A DNA stretch of 41,503 nt from Actinomycetaceae bacterium (GTDB lineage: Bacteria > Actinomycetota > Actinomycetes > Actinomycetales > Actinomycetaceae): contig JAUNVQ010000021.1 of NCBI GenBank assembly GCA_030540715.1, positions 9,030-50,532 of the forward strand. The letters are read 5' to 3'. This document shows positions 29,393-38,948 of this stretch, in pieces. The position numbers and the translations under genes are program-made. Each line of letters begins with the position of its first letter. Position 1 is the stretch's first letter. Below the pieces are notes generated by a model. The model ran no database searches and was not told the origin of the DNA. It saw only the letters and a program-made list of their open reading frames with translations.

Positions 29393-30238
29393 ATGGCTTC
29401 ATCAAGAAAGCAGCTATTTCATACTCGTTTAGCCGTTGTTTTACCTAATCTTCCGATTAACTCATCAACAATTTCGATGACAACGCGAATGGCGCGTATC
29501 GCAGAGAGTCGTGGTTATCATGCAACTCTCACATTCCTGCGTTCAGGGAAGCCAGACATTAACGATTTATTATCTGCGGGCCGTATTGCAGATGAACTTG
29601 TCTCGTTTACCCCACTGCCTGATGATATTGTTCAACAGTTAAGAGATGCCGATATCGTGGTGCGCCCACCGATCGTTGAAACAGGAACACCATTTTTTAA
29701 CATTTATGCGGGCGTGTCTTCTCATATTGGTCGGATTATGACTGAAAGGATGATCTTTCGAGGGCGAGAAAACCTTGCATATGTGTGTGTGGATGATCCA
29801 GGTTTTGACCTGATGACTCAGCTGCGATATGCAGGAATGATTGATGCTTGCCTAAAAAGAGGTATCAAGAGTCCGATAATGTTTAGAACCGTATACTCCA
29901 ATCCAAATCTTGCGGGCGATATCGTTAATTTCATGCGTAAACACCCACAAATTGACGGCTTCCTATGCCATAATGATCTGCTGGCAATTGAGATGCTTCA
30001 AGCCTTACGAATGACTGGACGAACTGTTCCATCTGATGTTGCGGTTATTGGGGTAGATAATGTTGATGAAGCCGCCCTGATTAACCCAACATTGACATCA
30101 GTGGCTTACGAGCTCACCCCAGCCTCAGAAATTTTAGGTAAGGCATTTGTGGCAACACTTGATGAAAAACCCGCCCAGGTGCTCTCGCCAGAAGAATTGA
30201 ACGAGCTGTGCTTCCTTGTTACGCGAGAATCAGCCTAA
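29393..30238 (+). CDS. LacI-type ligand-binding (periplasmic-binding-like) domain protein without HTH
   Basis: A 281-residue protein that starts almost directly with the first strand of the effector domain of LacI/GalR regulators (RLAVVLPNLPINSSTISM). The expected features follow: IADELVSFTPLPDDIV, DIVVRPPIV, the subdomain switch MTERMIFRGRENLAYVCVDD, MRKHPQIDGFLCHNDLLAIEMLQALR, and DVAVIGVDNVDEAALINPTLTSVAY. The usual first 55-60 residues with a helix-turn-helix and hinge are missing, and no such coding is seen in any frame upstream. It could bind a sugar or nucleoside and act through a partner, or be a remnant still open by chance. GGAAGGTAAGG precedes the ATG. It is flanked by icd and a phosphofructokinase gene. 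Confidence 0.8.
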   Translation: MASSRKQLFHTRLAVVLPNLPINSSTISMTTRMARIAESRGYHATLTFLRSGKPDINDLLSAGRIADELVSFTPLPDDIVQQLRDADIVVRPPIVETGTPFFNIYAGVSSHIGRIMTERMIFRGRENLAYVCVDDPGFDLMTQLRYAGMIDACLKRGIKSPIMFRTVYSNPNLAGDIVNFMRKHPQIDGFLCHNDLLAIEMLQALRMTGRTVPSDVAVIGVDNVDEAALINPTLTSVAYELTPASEILGKAFVATLDEKPAQVLSPEELNELCFLVTRESA

Positions 30239-30654
30239 GCCGTTCTGTGTAATCAGGATACTTAACCCTCCATGCGTACGTGGACCGCGTTTTGAAGAGC
30301 CCCGACAGCATGCCCCGTGCCTATCCCTTCAGCTGTTTTTTGCTGAATGGTATATGTATCTTTTGTGTACATTCTGTCACATGGCACAAAAAGCATCGCG
30401 CATAGCCTTCAGTTCATCATTTTTCCCTTTCACCCATACACATATGCGTCAAAGATACCGTGTAACCGTCAGGGGTGGGTTTGCGCTGACATGTGTAGCC
30501 TTCCTTTCACCCGTATGTGTCTTTGGCCCCATAGATAATCCCTATAGCCGAGAAGAAAATTTTTGTGGAAACGTGCACAACGCTAAGGAACGTTTTATTG
30601 GATAATCTCCCATAAAATAGAAAACAGAAATACGTATATTTTCAAGGAGACATC
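30239..30654. other. Intergenic region before phosphofructokinase
   Basis: 416 bases. An open stretch over most of it (to 30605) overlaps the preceding gene in another frame, has a Cys- and Phe-rich composition unlike a real protein and no ribosome site, so I leave it out. CATAAAAT near 30610 is a possible -10 for the pfk gene. Confidence 0.5.
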
Positions 30655-32952
30655 ATGGTAACCAGTAGCGCAGCTTCCAAGAAATTCAAAACAAAATTGG
30701 GTGTGCTGACCTCTGGCGGTGATGCGCAGGGGATGAATGCTGCCGTCAGGGCAGTTGTACGCACAGCACTAAAAATGGGAGCTCAACCCTATGCCATTCT
30801 TGAAGGATGGGCAGGTGCCGTTGAAGGTGGTAACAAAATCAAACCAATGAAGTGGGCAGATGTCTCTGTTGTTCTTAATCGCGGTGGAACAACGATAGGA
30901 ACAGCGCGATGTCCAGAGTTTCGTGAACGTGACGGTATGCGCACAGCCGCCAAACACCTTGTTGAGCAAGGTATTGACCGTCTGATCGTTATCGGCGGTG
31001 ACGGCTCGCTGTCAGGAACTGAAGAATTCAAAGGTCTATGGCCAGAGCTGTTGAAGGAACTTGTCGAACGTGAAGAATTGAGCGTTGAGACAGCGCAAAA
31101 GCATCCCGCGCTGATGGTTGCTGGTCTTGTGGGATCCATAGATAACGACCTAGTTGGCTCCGATATGACGATTGGCACCGATTCTGCATTGCATCGCATC
31201 CTTACTGCCATCGACGAACTCTCGTCCACTGCTGCCTCTCACCAGCGCACCTTTGTTGTGGAAGTGATGGGCAGACGTTGTGGTTACCTCCCATTGATGT
31301 CTGCGGTAGCAGGTGGATGCGACTACGTGTTTATTCCTGAAATGCCACCGGCATGTGGATGGGAACAAAAACTTGCGGAACGTTTACGCAGAGGTCGAAA
31401 AGCTGGCCGACGTGATTCCCTTGTGCTGGTAGCAGAAGGTGCTACTGACCGGGACGGCAACCGCATTACCGCGCAAAGAGTTGCCGATGCCCTAGAAGAA
31501 GAAATGGGAGAAGCACCGCGTATCACTATCCTAGGGCATGTCCAACGTGGAGGAACGCCCTCTGCCTATGATCGATGGATGTCAACGGCCCTTGGCTACG
31601 CTGCAGTTCACGAAGTTTTGAATCAAACCACGGACGACGAATCATTTATATTAGGGGTGCGCCACAACCGTATCGCACGACTTCCCTTGGTCGAAACTGT
31701 CAAACAGACCAGGGCAATTGCTGAACTTGTTGCCAATAAACAATACGAACAGGCTGTTCGGGCACGTGGTAAATCTTTCCAACAAATGTATGATGTGTAC
31801 CGAACTATGGCCATTCCGCCAGAATATCGCGATATTAAAAAACGCAATCAACGCATCGGAATTCTTCACGTGGGCGGTTTAGCTCCTGGGATGAACACGG
31901 CAGCGCGTGCAGCTGTTCGTGTGGGCATTGCCAGAGGATTCACTATGGTAGGAATCAAAGATTCCTTCGGTGGACTGATGGACGGTAAAGTCAAAGAACT
32001 CCATTGGGAAGATGTTGAAGGATGGGGTTTTGATGGTGGAGCTGAACTTGGTACCCGCCGTGCAATCCCCACAATTGACCAGTTCTATGCGATAGGGCGT
32101 TCCATTGAAAACCATGGAATTGATGCACTACTACTGATTGGTGGTTTTAATGCCTATCTGTCTGCACAAGAAATGGTGTCCGAACGTGATCGTTTCCCAG
32201 CCTTTAACATTCCCATGATGTGTATACCAACCTCTATTGATAATAATTTGCCTGGCTCAGAACTTTCGATTGGGGCAGACTCTGCCCTCAATAATGCTGT
32301 ATGGTCACTGGATAGGATCAAAGAATCGGCAGCAGCTTCGACTAGGTGCTTCGTTGCTGACACAATGGGGCGTCACTGCGGATACTTAGCATTAATGGCA
32401 GGTATTGCCGCAGGTGCAGAGTTTGTGTATTTAGACGAAGACAACACCACCTTGCAAGATATTGCTAACGATGCTGCGATGATGACAGCTAGTTTTGAGG
32501 AAGGCCGAAGACTTTGTTTGGTAGTACGTAACGAAGAAGCGGGCGGTCGATATAATCGAGAATTTATGGCCCGTGTATTTGAAGAAGAATCACGAGGACG
32601 CTACGACGTACGTCACTCGGCATTAGGCCACTTGCAACAAGGTGGTGAGCCTTCTCCCTTTGATCGTTTACTAGCTACACGAATGGTTGACGAGGCTATA
32701 GAGGACCTAGAAACTACATTGGATGAAGGTCGAATTGATGCACGCTTTATTGGACTTACAGCTAAAGACCTTGAAGCCCAAGACTTATCAGTGATGAACA
32801 AGCAACTTGATAAAACAAAACGACGCCCGCTTCAACAGTGGTGGATGTGCATGAAACCTTTGATTATCGCTACCTCACGGCCAGAACAGATTATCGATTT
32901 ACCGCAGCTCCCACTATATGACACCAATGGAGATAACAAGTCCACAGAATAA
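30655..32952 (+). CDS. pfk: 6-phosphofructokinase, duplicated eukaryote-type
   Basis: A 765-residue protein made of two PFK domains in tandem, the plan of animal and fungal ATP-PFK. The N-half is catalytic: GVLTSGGDAQGMNAAVR, IGGDGSLSG with G117 (ATP-type; PPi enzymes have Asp there), VGSIDNDLVGSDMTIG with D163 and D165, and VVEVMGRRCGYLPL. In the C-half the ATP loop is changed (IGGFNAYLSA) and the second acid is lost (SIDNN, D529-N530-N531), while sugar-phosphate residues stay (DTMGRHCGYLAL), so it is probably allosteric. This division matches what is known of eukaryotic PFK. AAGGAG precedes the ATG. It lies 91 bp before pgi, so two successive enzymes of upper glycolysis are side by side. 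A perfect inverted repeat TGCACAC/GTGTGCA lies in the gap (32989-33015). Confidence 0.93.
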   Translation: MVTSSAASKKFKTKLGVLTSGGDAQGMNAAVRAVVRTALKMGAQPYAILEGWAGAVEGGNKIKPMKWADVSVVLNRGGTTIGTARCPEFRERDGMRTAAKHLVEQGIDRLIVIGGDGSLSGTEEFKGLWPELLKELVEREELSVETAQKHPALMVAGLVGSIDNDLVGSDMTIGTDSALHRILTAIDELSSTAASHQRTFVVEVMGRRCGYLPLMSAVAGGCDYVFIPEMPPACGWEQKLAERLRRGRKAGRRDSLVLVAEGATDRDGNRITAQRVADALEEEMGEAPRITILGHVQRGGTPSAYDRWMSTALGYAAVHEVLNQTTDDESFILGVRHNRIARLPLVETVKQTRAIAELVANKQYEQAVRARGKSFQQMYDVYRTMAIPPEYRDIKKRNQRIGILHVGGLAPGMNTAARAAVRVGIARGFTMVGIKDSFGGLMDGKVKELHWEDVEGWGFDGGAELGTRRAIPTIDQFYAIGRSIENHGIDALLLIGGFNAYLSAQEMVSERDRFPAFNIPMMCIPTSIDNNLPGSELSIGADSALNNAVWSLDRIKESAAASTRCFVADTMGRHCGYLALMAGIAAGAEFVYLDEDNTTLQDIANDAAMMTASFEEGRRLCLVVRNEEAGGRYNREFMARVFEEESRGRYDVRHSALGHLQQGGEPSPFDRLLATRMVDEAIEDLETTLDEGRIDARFIGLTAKDLEAQDLSVMNKQLDKTKRRPLQQWWMCMKPLIIATSRPEQIIDLPQLPLYDTNGDNKSTE

Positions 32953-33043
32953 AACTGCTAACCTGTATCGAAGAAGGATAAACGAACTTGCACACAGAAA
33001 GACCTCCCGTGTGCATACGCTCTAAGATGAAAGAATAACACTT

Positions 33044-34714
33044 ATGAAACCCATTGACCCCACAGCAACCGATGCCTGGAAAAAACTAACGCAACTGAGT
33101 AAAGAGCCTTACCTTGACCTGCGTGAAGCCTTCGAAAAAAATCCGCAGCGTGCACGCCACTATACGTTCACAGCTGGTGACCTCTTGGTGGACCTGTCAA
33201 AAAATCTTATCACCGATGACATACGCGAAACCCTATGTGAACTCGCGAAACAATGCAATATTGCCGCTTATCGTGACCGCATGTTTGCGGGTGAACATAT
33301 CAATGTAACTGAAGATCGCGCTGTACTTCACACCGCACTTCGACGCCCCGCAACCGACACATTGAGCGTTGATGGGCAAGACTGTGTCGCCGATGTGCAC
33401 GCGGTACTTAAAGATGTTTATGCCTTTGCCGATAAAGTGCGTAGTGGACAGTGGAAAGGTGTTACCGGAAAGCCGATCGAAACGGTCGTCAACATCGGTA
33501 TTGGCGGGTCGGATCTTGGCCCAGTCATGGCCTATGAAGCATTGAAGCCCTTTGTGAAAGATGGTTTAGAATGTCGCTATATTTCTAACATTGACCCGAC
33601 TGACCTAGGGGAAACAACCAAGGATCTGGATCCGGAAACCACGCTGTTTATTATTGCGTCCAAAACATTTACAACACTGGAAACATTGACCAACGCACGG
33701 GGGGCCAGAGCCTGGCTATGGCAAAAACTTCAGGTACAAGGCGCCCTCGACAATAGTGAAAAAGCCAGGAAAGACGCAGTTGCCAAACACTTCGTAGCAG
33801 TGTCAACGGCTTTGGACAAGGTGGAAGAATTTGGGATTGACCCAGCCAACGCCTTCGGTTTTTGGAATTGGGTCGGAGGGCGTTACAGCGTTGATTCTGC
33901 TGTGGGCACAAGTTTAGCCGTAGCGATTGGCCCCGATGGGTTTAACGACTTCCTGGAAGGTTTCCACGATATTGATACACATTTTGCTACCGCCGAAGTG
34001 GAATCAAACGTTCCCATGCTTATGGGGCTGCTCAATGTTTGGTATCGAAACTTTATGGGCGTATCTACGCATGCGGTACTACCATATTCGCAGTATTTAC
34101 ATCGTTTTCCTGCCTATTTGCAGCAGCTTACCATGGAATCCAATGGCAAGCGTGTACGCAGTGACGGCAGCGAAGTCACCTACGAAACTGGTGAAGTCTT
34201 TTGGGGCGAGCCAGGTACAAACGGACAGCACGCTTTTTACCAGCTTATCCATCAGGGAACGCAGTTAATTCCAGCTGACTTTATTGCTTTTGCCAATCCT
34301 GCCTGGGCTTTGAGTGACGGTGATGCCGATCAACACGAGTTGTTCCTGGGGAACTTCTTTGCACAAACCAAAGCACTGGCATTTGGAAAGACTGCTGACG
34401 AGGTGCGCGCAGAAGGTACAGCCGAAGAACTGGTGGCAGCACGGGTGTTCCCAGGCAACAAACCAACCACGTCAATAATGGCAGCCGAGCTGACACCGCG
34501 AGTGCTTGGGCAACTCATTGCACTTTATGAGCACATTACGTTTGTTCAAGGTGCAATATGGGGAATTGACTCCTTTGACCAGTGGGGTGTTGAACTGGGC
34601 AAAGCCCTGGCGAAAGAACTTACCCCAGCGGTGTCGGGCAATGCGGAAGTATTGGCGGCTCAAGATAGTTCAACACGCGGATTGATTGAGTTTTATCGAG
34701 CCAATCGAAAATAG
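33044..34714 (+). CDS. pgi: Glucose-6-phosphate isomerase
   Basis: Interconverts glucose-6-phosphate and fructose-6-phosphate. The 556-residue product is the large, classical type: [77 protein letters not shown], and the second signature [22 protein letters not shown] with catalytic residues. The last part, [14 protein letters not shown], is also typical. It is 91 bp after the phosphofructokinase gene and probably transcribed with it, although a promoter in the gap is possible. After it, a small stem (GGCTC/GAGCC) lies at about 34768-34783 without a T-run. Confidence 0.96.
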   Translation: MKPIDPTATDAWKKLTQLSKEPYLDLREAFEKNPQRARHYTFTAGDLLVDLSKNLITDDIRETLCELAKQCNIAAYRDRMFAGEHINVTEDRAVLHTALRRPATDTLSVDGQDCVADVHAVLKDVYAFADKVRSGQWKGVTGKPIETVVNIGIGGSDLGPVMAYEALKPFVKDGLECRYISNIDPTDLGETTKDLDPETTLFIIASKTFTTLETLTNARGARAWLWQKLQVQGALDNSEKARKDAVAKHFVAVSTALDKVEEFGIDPANAFGFWNWVGGRYSVDSAVGTSLAVAIGPDGFNDFLEGFHDIDTHFATAEVESNVPMLMGLLNVWYRNFMGVSTHAVLPYSQYLHRFPAYLQQLTMESNGKRVRSDGSEVTYETGEVFWGEPGTNGQHAFYQLIHQGTQLIPADFIAFANPAWALSDGDADQHELFLGNFFAQTKALAFGKTADEVRAEGTAEELVAARVFPGNKPTTSIMAAELTPRVLGQLIALYEHITFVQGAIWGIDSFDQWGVELGKALAKELTPAVSGNAEVLAAQDSSTRGLIEFYRANRK

Positions 34715-34837
34715 GGTGCTTGATCTGTTGCCGATGGTAGCGACATGGCACTAAATTAGAAGATAAGGCTCTATGGTGAGCCACCGACACAAAACGCATA
34801 GGAGGCCAGCGCTAGGACGCCTTGGTCTACCGCATAA

Positions 34838-35842
<1,005 letters not shown>

Positions 35843-35923
35843 AAGCGTAGAATTGTGTCGTTGCGAGCGACGGCAAGAGCCTTTTTCAAGGACGCGTCGT
35901 AAAAGTCGCATAGATGCTAAATG

Positions 35924-35965
35924 AGGACTGGGTGCAAGAATGCACCCAGTCCTTTTTGTTTTTTT
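35924..35965 (+). terminator. Terminator after mdh
   Basis: AGGACTGGGTGCA and TGCACCCAGTCCT form a perfect 13-bp stem with the loop AGAA, followed by TTTTTGTTTTTTT. A classical strong terminator. Confidence 0.93.
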
Positions 35966-36007
35966 GTGGTTTTCCAGTGGGTGCCAGGAATATCGGACGT
36001 CAGTCAC

Positions 36008-36077
36008 AACATGTCGGGCAATAGTTAACATGTCGGAGGTTATAAGCGCCGACATGTTAACAAACCGCCGACATGTT
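36008..36077. promoter_or_regulatory. Mirror-symmetric array of four AACATGTCGG motifs
   Basis: AACATGTCGG occurs at 36008-36017 and 36027-36036, and its complement CCGACATGTT at 36049-36058 and 36068-36077. Starts on each side are 19 bp apart, and the pairs face each other across a 12-base centre. The inner pair extends to a perfect 13-bp inverted repeat, GTTAACATGTCGG with CCGACATGTTAAC. It lies about 160 bp before the LRV-domain gene and behind the mdh terminator. It looks like a multi-site operator for a dimeric or cooperatively binding protein; I do not recognise the motif. Confidence 0.7.
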
Positions 36078-36239
36078 GGGATCAATCGGTTTGAACCGTC
36101 ATAGCGGGGGGCGGCAGAGGGCCAGGTTGGAAAGTGCGCGATTATCGATTATGGGTGCCGGTTAGACCCTTCTAAAACCCTAGAATTTGGGGTGTAGAGG
36201 GGGTGTTGGTGATTGGTGTTTTTCTTTATGCTGGGGGGT

Positions 36240-38009
36240 ATGTATTCTTTTGAGCAGGCTGTTGGGTTAGTGCGTGATCAAGGTACTGTGGCTGCGTTGT
36301 TGTATGAGGTGGCTGTGCAGTTTCCTCAGTTGCAGTCTGGTGTTGTTGAGCATGTGAAGGCTGATGTGGTGGTGTTGAATTATTTGGCTTCGTCTGCGGT
36401 TGATGAGCGGGTTCGATTGTATGCGTTGCAGCGGTTGGCGTTGGCTGGTTATGGTGGTGGTGTGGGTCAACAGGTTGGGCAGGGTCAGCAGTCTGGGATG
36501 GGACAGCCTGGGGCGGGTTCGCACTTTGCGGTAGGACAGCGGCCGGAGGTGAGTCGGCAGCCTGTGATGGGTCAACAGGTGGTGCAGGGCCAGCAGCCTG
36601 GGATGGGACAGCCTGGGGTGGTGTCGCAGTCGTCTTTGTTTGTTGGGGGTGGGGGTGCTTCGTCCTCTGAATTTTATTCTCAACCTCATATGATGCAAGG
36701 TGAGCCTCAGGGTGGTACGCCGAAGAAAAAGAAAAACCGCAACACGAAATGGCTTATCGTCACCGCCGTCCTTGTGGTGGTTGTATTAGCAGCGACCGGC
36801 GGAATGCTACTGCTCAATAGAGGCAAGAATAACGCAGGAAGCACATTACGTACAAAGACTCAGGTGAAGGAGCCTGAAGTGTTAAAAGAAGCTGATGGTA
36901 AACCCAAACCCATCGACTATTCTGCAGAACCCCATCCCGTGAAAATCTCCGAAAAGGGTTACCGCATAAGTGGAGCCTGTGAAGATGCTCCGATAATAGC
37001 GCTGTCCAACAGGGCAGGACATACAATTTTTTACGACGTTTTAGGCAAGAAGATCAAGAAACTGTATGAGATAAATGCTGGTGGCACGGTTGTTTGTACG
37101 AAAAAGAAAGCAGTCATATATTCGGGTAAGAAGAACAAAGAAATGACGCTGGTGGATCTGACGAATGGACAATCGAAAAAGGTAAAGCTTCGAGTGCAAG
37201 ATGAGTTCAAAGTAGGAGATTATACTACCATTTTATTTAACGGCGAGGTCGTTGTTTTTCAGGTAGAAAGACCTGTTGAAGGCAAGAAAGATGATGACAG
37301 GGATAGAGGTATTGCGGGCTTTGATGTAACGGGAAAACAAATCTGGATGCATCGAACGAAACGTCTGCTGCTGTTTGGTCGCGGCGATCTGGTTCATGCA
37401 CTTGTTATCCTTGGCGAATCCGCGAATGATGGTGAAGACCATATGGTAGTTGACATAAAAACAGGCAAAGTTCTTGATGAGGTAGAATCGCCAGACCGTC
37501 ACAATAATCTACAGCTGTATGATGACGGATATTCGAAGACAGAGGGCAATACGATAACTTTTTTTGACACGAATGCCAAGCAAATAGGGAAAGTCAAAGA
37601 CGTTAAATTGAGTACGGTTTATTCTGGTGAAGGAGTTCGCGATACATACGAACAACTTGAAACGCTGCTAGCTGATATGCCATCGAAAAATGTGCACAAT
37701 GGAATAGTTGAGTTCGTAGGTGACAACGTTATCGAATACCCGTTAGATAGTATCGATCGATTGTCATACATGCTTAATGACATGAAGTTATCTGGAATAA
37801 GCTCGTTGAGGTGCGATACCACAACACAGACGTGTTTTCTTAATAAAGACGATAGTGCAACTGGACTGGACCTGGATTGGCCTGCCGAACCTGTATGGGA
37901 TATAGAAATGGATGATTTCGTAACAACAAAGGCCGGAAACTTCCTTATTATTCATGCACTTGAAGGTGAGGATAAAGAGATTCATATTATTGGCTCATCG
38001 TCACGGTAA
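36240..38009 (+). CDS. LRV-domain membrane protein with Gln-Gly linker and extracellular domain
   Basis: From the ATG at 36240 (MYSFEQAVGLVRDQ) the product has 589 residues; ATG at 36228 and TTG/GTG codons further up are alternatives, and no start has a well-spaced ribosome site. Residues 1-65 are the leucine-rich-repeat-variant domain that opens many actinobacterial membrane proteins (FEQAVGLVRD...LLYEVAVQFPQL...VLNYLAS). A Gln/Gly/Met-rich linker with an internal 105-bp duplication follows, then a basic KKKKNRNTKW and a helix at about 170-192 (WLIVTAVLVVVVLAATGG). The remaining 390 residues should be outside and are rich in short beta strands with a recurring hydrophobic-G-(K/D) pattern, possibly a propeller (GFDVTGKQIWMHR recalls PQQ-like blades). 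The function is unknown. Base use changes sharply near 36720, from G/T-rich to A-rich. Confidence 0.78.
   Translation: MYSFEQAVGLVRDQGTVAALLYEVAVQFPQLQSGVVEHVKADVVVLNYLASSAVDERVRLYALQRLALAGYGGGVGQQVGQGQQSGMGQPGAGSHFAVGQRPEVSRQPVMGQQVVQGQQPGMGQPGVVSQSSLFVGGGGASSSEFYSQPHMMQGEPQGGTPKKKKNRNTKWLIVTAVLVVVVLAATGGMLLLNRGKNNAGSTLRTKTQVKEPEVLKEADGKPKPIDYSAEPHPVKISEKGYRISGACEDAPIIALSNRAGHTIFYDVLGKKIKKLYEINAGGTVVCTKKKAVIYSGKKNKEMTLVDLTNGQSKKVKLRVQDEFKVGDYTTILFNGEVVVFQVERPVEGKKDDDRDRGIAGFDVTGKQIWMHRTKRLLLFGRGDLVHALVILGESANDGEDHMVVDIKTGKVLDEVESPDRHNNLQLYDDGYSKTEGNTITFFDTNAKQIGKVKDVKLSTVYSGEGVRDTYEQLETLLADMPSKNVHNGIVEFVGDNVIEYPLDSIDRLSYMLNDMKLSGISSLRCDTTTQTCFLNKDDSATGLDLDWPAEPVWDIEMDDFVTTKAGNFLIIHALEGEDKEIHIIGSSSR
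36464..36631 (+). repeat. In-frame 105-bp duplication in the Gln/Gly linker
   Basis: GGGTCAACAGG begins at 36464 and again at 36569. The next 55-60 bases of each copy are nearly identical, encoding GQQVGQGQQSGMGQPG and GQQVVQGQQPGMGQPG. The period of 105 bp keeps the frame (35 codons); the second copy is partial. Confidence 0.85.
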
Positions 38010-38018
38010 CAGTGCGTT

Positions 38019-38099
38019 TTAGCGTCCATCGGTGTGACTGGTCAGTTAGCGTTGAACTGTGATGATTGTTGTTTAGCGTAGAAATGAAGGTGTATTGGT
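38019..38099 (+). repeat. Three degenerate 27-bp units starting TTAGCGT
   Basis: TTAGCGT occurs at 38019, 38046 and 38073, exactly 27 bp apart, each followed by a loosely similar G/T-rich stretch; a fourth TTAGCGT lies at 38231. They occupy the gap between two convergent genes. No function is assigned. Confidence 0.5.
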
Positions 38100-38274
38100 G
38101 AAAGGAAGATTTATTGCTTAAAAGAAGGTGTCTTTGGTAAAGATTGCTTTGCCAAGTGAAGACATCGGGACTGTCGTGGCAGTGCGCAGCGTGAAGCTGG
38201 AAGCCACGGCTTGAAGCTGGTAGGTGTGCTTTAGCGTCGCAATAAACGACTACAGCCTACACGGATAACAGGTT

Positions 38275-38799
38275 CTACTTGGTAGTGGAGCTATCATCGG
38301 GAGGAAAAGTTGGGTCTAATGTGCATTCAATATCATGTTGCGCTAAGATTCCCTCCAAAATCACAATCTGGTCAGTCGCGACTGACGCAAGCAGTGTTGA
38401 ACCGTCGCCCATGGTGAACTCGACCCACGGGGCCCCCACATTGAAAGATATGCCATTGCGGCCTCGTCGGTAAAAGAAGCCGCGAGTAAGTTCGAACTGC
38501 TGGTTTGTTTGAATGTTGTAGGATTCAATATCGCTGATGAGCAGCTTTTTCTTGTGAGGAATGGGGTGGGTGGAAAGGGTAATGTGGGTGGGAGTGATAG
38601 TCAGATTAACGCTAAGAAAGAGGATGAATACCATGTGAATCGCCAAGATAGTCAGTAGAACCAGGCTGCCGATAATTACCGAGAGCTCCCAACCTGTGGT
38701 GAAAAGAAGAATGATAGCAGCGATGAGGATCACGGCATGGATAACCGCCCAGACACTTATCCATAAGCCGTGGGTGCGCACAGTGAGTGTTTGTTCCAT
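38275..38799 (-). CDS. Small membrane protein with PH-like domain, function unknown
   Basis: A 174-residue protein. Two adjacent hydrophobic helices lie at about residues 12-34 and 38-63 (IHAVILIAAIILLF, VIIGSLVLLTILAIHMVFILF). The following 105 residues have the strand pattern of bacterial PH domains (LTITPTHITLSTHPIPHKKKLLISDIESYNI, GRNGISFNVGAPWVEFTMGDGSTLLAS, TDQIVILEGILAQHDIE). Such proteins are common in actinobacteria without known roles. AAAGGAG lies shortly before the ATG. It is the only gene of its transcript and points toward the LRV protein gene. Confidence 0.78.
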   Translation of the reverse strand: MEQTLTVRTHGLWISVWAVIHAVILIAAIILLFTTGWELSVIIGSLVLLTILAIHMVFILFLSVNLTITPTHITLSTHPIPHKKKLLISDIESYNIQTNQQFELTRGFFYRRGRNGISFNVGAPWVEFTMGDGSTLLASVATDQIVILEGILAQHDIECTLDPTFPPDDSSTTK

Positions 38800-38838
38800 G
38801 GTAGCTCCTTTCGTTCGGGGCTGGTCGTATGGTCAGGC

Positions 38839-38893
38839 TAATCGGTTGGTTGGATTGGTTGGGCTGGTTGGGCTGGTTGGAGCATTGGTTGGA
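38839..38893. repeat. GGTTGG/GGCTGG minisatellite
   Basis: A run of GGTTGGTTGGATTGGTTGG followed by GGCTGGTTGGGCTGGTTGG and GCATTGGTTGG, about 55 bp, lies between the PH-like gene and the ROK gene, upstream of the former. It is a simple G/T-rich repeat in the likely promoter region. Confidence 0.7.
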
Positions 38894-38948
38894 TGTGTGT
38901 ATGATGCACGGACGGATGTTAGCCAAGCACAACGGACAGCGCCTTATG

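Noticed and set aside
30216-30605. Open frame of 129 codons after the LacI-like gene
   Set aside because: It overlaps the preceding gene in another frame, lacks a ribosome site, and its Cys/Phe/Arg-rich composition does not look like a real protein.
36213-36239. Upstream TTG/GTG/ATG codons as start of the LRV protein
   Set aside because: They add a hydrophobic stub not expected before the LRV domain; the ATG at 36240 gives the usual MxSFEQA start, although its ribosome site is also poor.
38839-38893. GGTTGG run as a CRISPR-like or G-quadruplex structure
   Set aside because: Units are too short and irregular for a CRISPR array; G-pairs instead of G-triplets make a stable quadruplex doubtful.
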